Part shown: positions 31,151 to 32,940 of the stretch, piece by piece | How the letters are laid out: each line of letters opens with the position of its first letter | Numbering within the stretch: position 1 is the stretch's first letter | NCBI GenBank assembly: GCA_012689325.1 | Contig: JAAYEA010000532.1 | Coordinates: 1-32,940 of the forward strand | Direction: 5' to 3' | From: Chloroflexota bacterium | GTDB taxonomy: Bacteria; Chloroflexota; Anaerolineae; JAAYEA01 | Length of the DNA stretch: 32,940 nt | Translations under genes and position numbers: made by a program | The notes under the pieces: model-generated | The model's input: the letters and a program-made list of their open reading frames with translations, nothing else | What the model was told of the DNA's origin: nothing | Databases searched by the model: none

Positions 31151-32641
31151 TCATAGGCTGCACACCACGTCGTCGCAGGTGTCCACGGTGCGCCTGACCG
31201 GCTCGGCGGCGGCGCGCAGGTCGTTGCCCGCCAGCGAGATGTCGCGCGAGAACTCGCCGCTGACCCCCACGAACACCGGCGTCCCCCGGGCGGCCAGGCA
31301 GCCCGTGACCATCATCTGCTGGCAGTTGTGCAGCTCCAGCACCGGCACCGTGCTCCCGGCCCCGGCGGGCACGCGCCGCACGTCGCGGATCACCGCGCCG
31401 TCGGATTCATAGACCCCCACCGCGGAGCGCGGATAGTAGCCGTAGGCATCCTTGGCGATGATCGCCCGCACGCCATCCAGCGTCAGCCCCCTGACGTGGG
31501 CGATGGTGAAATAGGAGGGCTTGCGCGCATAGAGCGTGTCCCGCGCGTCCGAGGTGGTGCGCCGCCCGCCGATGGCCTTTTCCCGCTGATCCCAGCTCGC
31601 CGTGGTCTCCACGCGCATGGTCACGTTGCGCAAGGCGAGGTTCTCGATGGGCCGCTCCGGCATCCCCTGGATCAGCGTCCCCGACCCGCCATGGATCTGG
31701 ATGTCGGAAAAGCTGATGTCGCGGATGGCGCCCACCTTGGAATCTGGGTCGCGCCGCTCGATGTCCATATAGATGGGAAAGACGGCGTGCTTGGTATGGT
31801 TGAGGTCCAGGTTCTCGATGGAGATGTTGGAAAAGGTCATCCGCTCCATGGTGGCGCCGTCTTTGAGGTAAAAGCCGATCCCCACCGAGGTGTTGCGGAT
31901 GGTGCAGTTGGAGAAATGGATGTCGCGGAAATCGCCCCAAGACTCGGTCCCCAGCTTGATGGCGGTGCAGGTGGTCTCCAGGGTGCAGTTGGTCACCACC
32001 ACGTTCTCGCAGGGGTAGCGCTCCGGGTCGGTGGCCTTGAGCACGATGCAATCGTCGCCGGCCACGATGTGGCAATTGGAGATGCGCACGTCGCGGCACG
32101 AGTTGGGGTCGATGCCGTCCGAGTTGATGTGGCGGATGTCGTTGTGGATGGTGATCCCGTCGATGACCACACGCTCGCAGCGCTTCAGGTGCAGCGTCCA
32201 GGCGTCGCCATAGAGGATGGTGATGTCGCGGATGGTCACCTGGCGGCAGCCGGTGAAGAGCAGGATACCCACGCGGAAGGGCGGCTTTTCCGGGACGCCG
32301 AAGAAGCGGCCCAGCGGCCAGTTGCCCTCGCCGCGCAGCGTCCCCTGGCCCACGATGGCGACGTGCTCCGCGCCGTCGGCCTGGAGCAGGTAGCCCTCCT
32401 GGCTGGTGCGCTGGGTCAGCTCGTAATCGGCGGGGTTCGTGCTGGTCCAGAGCGTGGCCCCCGCGCCCAGCTCGAGCGTCACATGGCTGCGCAGCCGGAT
32501 CATGCCGCAGCGATAGTCCCCCGCGGGGACATGGACCGTGCCCCCGCCTGCGGCGTGGCAGGCGTCGATGGCCGCCTGGATCGCCGGCGCGTCGTTGGTG
32601 GTTTTATCTGCTTTCGCTCCATAGTCTCGGATGTTGAACAT
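31151..32641 (-). CDS. Glycoside hydrolase family 28-like beta-helix enzyme (polygalacturonase-type)
   Basis: Right-handed parallel beta-helix protein of 496 residues. ATG 32641 is set by AGGAGGT 5 nt upstream and by the canonical opening FNIRDYGAKADKTTNDAPAI, where AIQAAIDACHAAGGGTVHVP is the pectin-lyase-like entry. The active-site region has HINSDGIDPNSC and VAGDDCIVLK, supplying the Asp residues of family 28 (NTD and DD motifs). The GHG motif is not kept and CTAIKLGTES stands there instead, so the substrate may differ from pectin. No signal peptide is seen. It would act on intracellular oligogalacturonides or related uronic sugars, in line with the GH3, MFS and isomerase genes in the window. 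Confidence 0.87.
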   Translation of the reverse strand: MFNIRDYGAKADKTTNDAPAIQAAIDACHAAGGGTVHVPAGDYRCGMIRLRSHVTLELGAGATLWTSTNPADYELTQRTSQEGYLLQADGAEHVAIVGQGTLRGEGNWPLGRFFGVPEKPPFRVGILLFTGCRQVTIRDITILYGDAWTLHLKRCERVVIDGITIHNDIRHINSDGIDPNSCRDVRISNCHIVAGDDCIVLKATDPERYPCENVVVTNCTLETTCTAIKLGTESWGDFRDIHFSNCTIRNTSVGIGFYLKDGATMERMTFSNISIENLDLNHTKHAVFPIYMDIERRDPDSKVGAIRDISFSDIQIHGGSGTLIQGMPERPIENLALRNVTMRVETTASWDQREKAIGGRRTTSDARDTLYARKPSYFTIAHVRGLTLDGVRAIIAKDAYGYYPRSAVGVYESDGAVIRDVRRVPAGAGSTVPVLELHNCQQMMVTGCLAARGTPVFVGVSGEFSRDISLAGNDLRAAAEPVRRTVDTCDDVVCSL

Positions 32642-32709
32642 GGGAGACCTCCTTGGAGGAAAAACGCTTGTTGTGCCCAGCCTTTCCAACCAGGTACTGA
32701 TATCCGCCG

Positions 32710-32737
32710 ATGATAATGTCTTACAAAGTGGTGTAAA
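32710..32737 (-). promoter_or_regulatory. Putative promoter for the GH28-like gene
   Basis: On the minus strand TTTACA (32737-32732) and TATCAT (32715-32710) with a 16-bp spacer, about 68 bp before ATG 32641. Confidence 0.45.
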
Positions 32738-32812
32738 AAAGATTTGACGAAAAAGGTCATCGTGTGCTGAATCCTTGTGGTGCAACCAACACGCAACAAG
32801 GAGAAGCAGACG

Positions 32813-32845
32813 ATGACCAGGGCGATTGCATTAAAAGTGAGGTAG
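32813..32845 (+). CDS. Ten-codon open frame, leader peptide or truncated gene start
   Basis: ATG 32813 has AAGGAG nine bases upstream and reads MTRAIALKVR before TAG. The good ribosome-binding site suggests real translation. It may be a leader peptide, or the 5' remnant of a gene interrupted by the insertion sequence that begins just downstream. Confidence 0.25.
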   Translation: MTRAIALKVR

Positions 32846-32879
32846 AATAGCGGCTATCCTGTACAGGGGGGTAGCCGAG

Positions 32880-32940
32880 GTGGACAAGCCGGGCGCAACG
32901 ATCAGGGAGCACTTTGGGAGCCTACGCGATCCGCGTCTGG
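32880..32940 (+). CDS. ISAs1-family transposase, N-terminus only (runs off right edge)
   Basis: GTG 32880 with AGGGGGG 8 nt upstream opens a frame that continues to the window end. The visible 20 residues include IREHFGSLRDPRL, which matches the EHFxxLxDPR start of the DDE_Tnp_1-associated domain found in ISAs1/H-repeat transposases. The catalytic part lies outside the window. The left terminal inverted repeat should be between about 32835 and 32875, but I could not define it. Confidence 0.7.
   Translation, partial: MDKPGATIREHFGSLRDPRL

Noticed and set aside
32744-32772. TTGACG near 32744 as -35 of a plus-strand promoter
   Set aside because: No acceptable -10 lies 16-18 bp downstream (CTGAAT is the best).

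Overview
The window is about 33 kb of high-GC, gene-dense bacterial DNA. It reads most like a Chloroflexota genome (Anaerolineae or Caldilineae type), although no rRNA or ribosomal protein is present to prove this. Pointers to that group are lipoprotein exporters and ABC ATPases of a monoderm style, a papain-like protease with DGSDVGL repeats, a PhaR-like regulator with a phasin, rubrerythrin, many sugar-active enzymes without signal peptides, and TTGACT-N17-TATACT-type promoters. The high GC content produces many long antisense open frames, which I ignored.

Layout. 1-2.2 kb: 3' part of ftsK/spoIIIE, followed by a lipoprotein sugar-binding protein. 3.5-6.9 kb: an export module of one lipoprotein membrane-fusion protein and two ABC ATPases, the first with an AbrB-like C-terminal domain. 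Then comes a SIS-domain sugar-phosphate enzyme, ending at a bidirectional terminator. 8-11.4 kb, minus strand: a ferric-reductase-like flavocytochrome, a 31-residue membrane peptide, an ECF sigma factor overlapping a one-TM putative anti-sigma protein, and a creatininase-family amidase. 11.5-13.9 kb: a double FtsX-type permease, the likely missing membrane part of the exporter, then a small convergent conserved protein. 14.3-16.6 kb: an OPA-type MFS transporter with a sugar phosphate isomerase/epimerase. 16.6-17.4 kb: a phasin plus phaR operon with a strong promoter and an operator-like palindrome. 17.5-18.7 kb: a minus-strand GNAT-like protein.

18.9-24.4 kb: a GH3 beta-glucosidase, a glycosidase-like TIM-barrel protein overlapping a GNAT gene, and a two-domain protein joining a clan GH-A-like barrel to an Amidase_2 domain. 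24.5-27 kb: a class A penicillin-binding protein. A tRNA-Pro(CGG) with its own promoter and long terminator follows. 27.4-29.9 kb: a consensus promoter, a structured leader of about 260 nt, and a secreted protein fusing a chagasin-type inhibitor to a papain-type protease, an FN3 domain and repeats. 30.1-31.1 kb: a lysine-rich 28-residue gene diverging from rubrerythrin. 31.2-32.6 kb: a GH28-type beta-helix enzyme. The right edge enters an ISAs1-family transposase.

Functionally the window combines carbohydrate use (solute-binding protein, SIS enzyme, MFS, isomerase, GH3, GH28), envelope work (FtsK, PBP, GH/amidase fusion, MacAB-like exporter), and redox or stress functions (flavocytochrome with sigma/anti-sigma pair, rubrerythrin). 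I see no CRISPR array, phage or complete mobile element. The strongest candidates for something unusual are the inhibitor-protease fusion, the GH-A/amidase fusion, the AbrB-tailed ABC ATPase, the PhaR operator, and two small genes with good expression signals.
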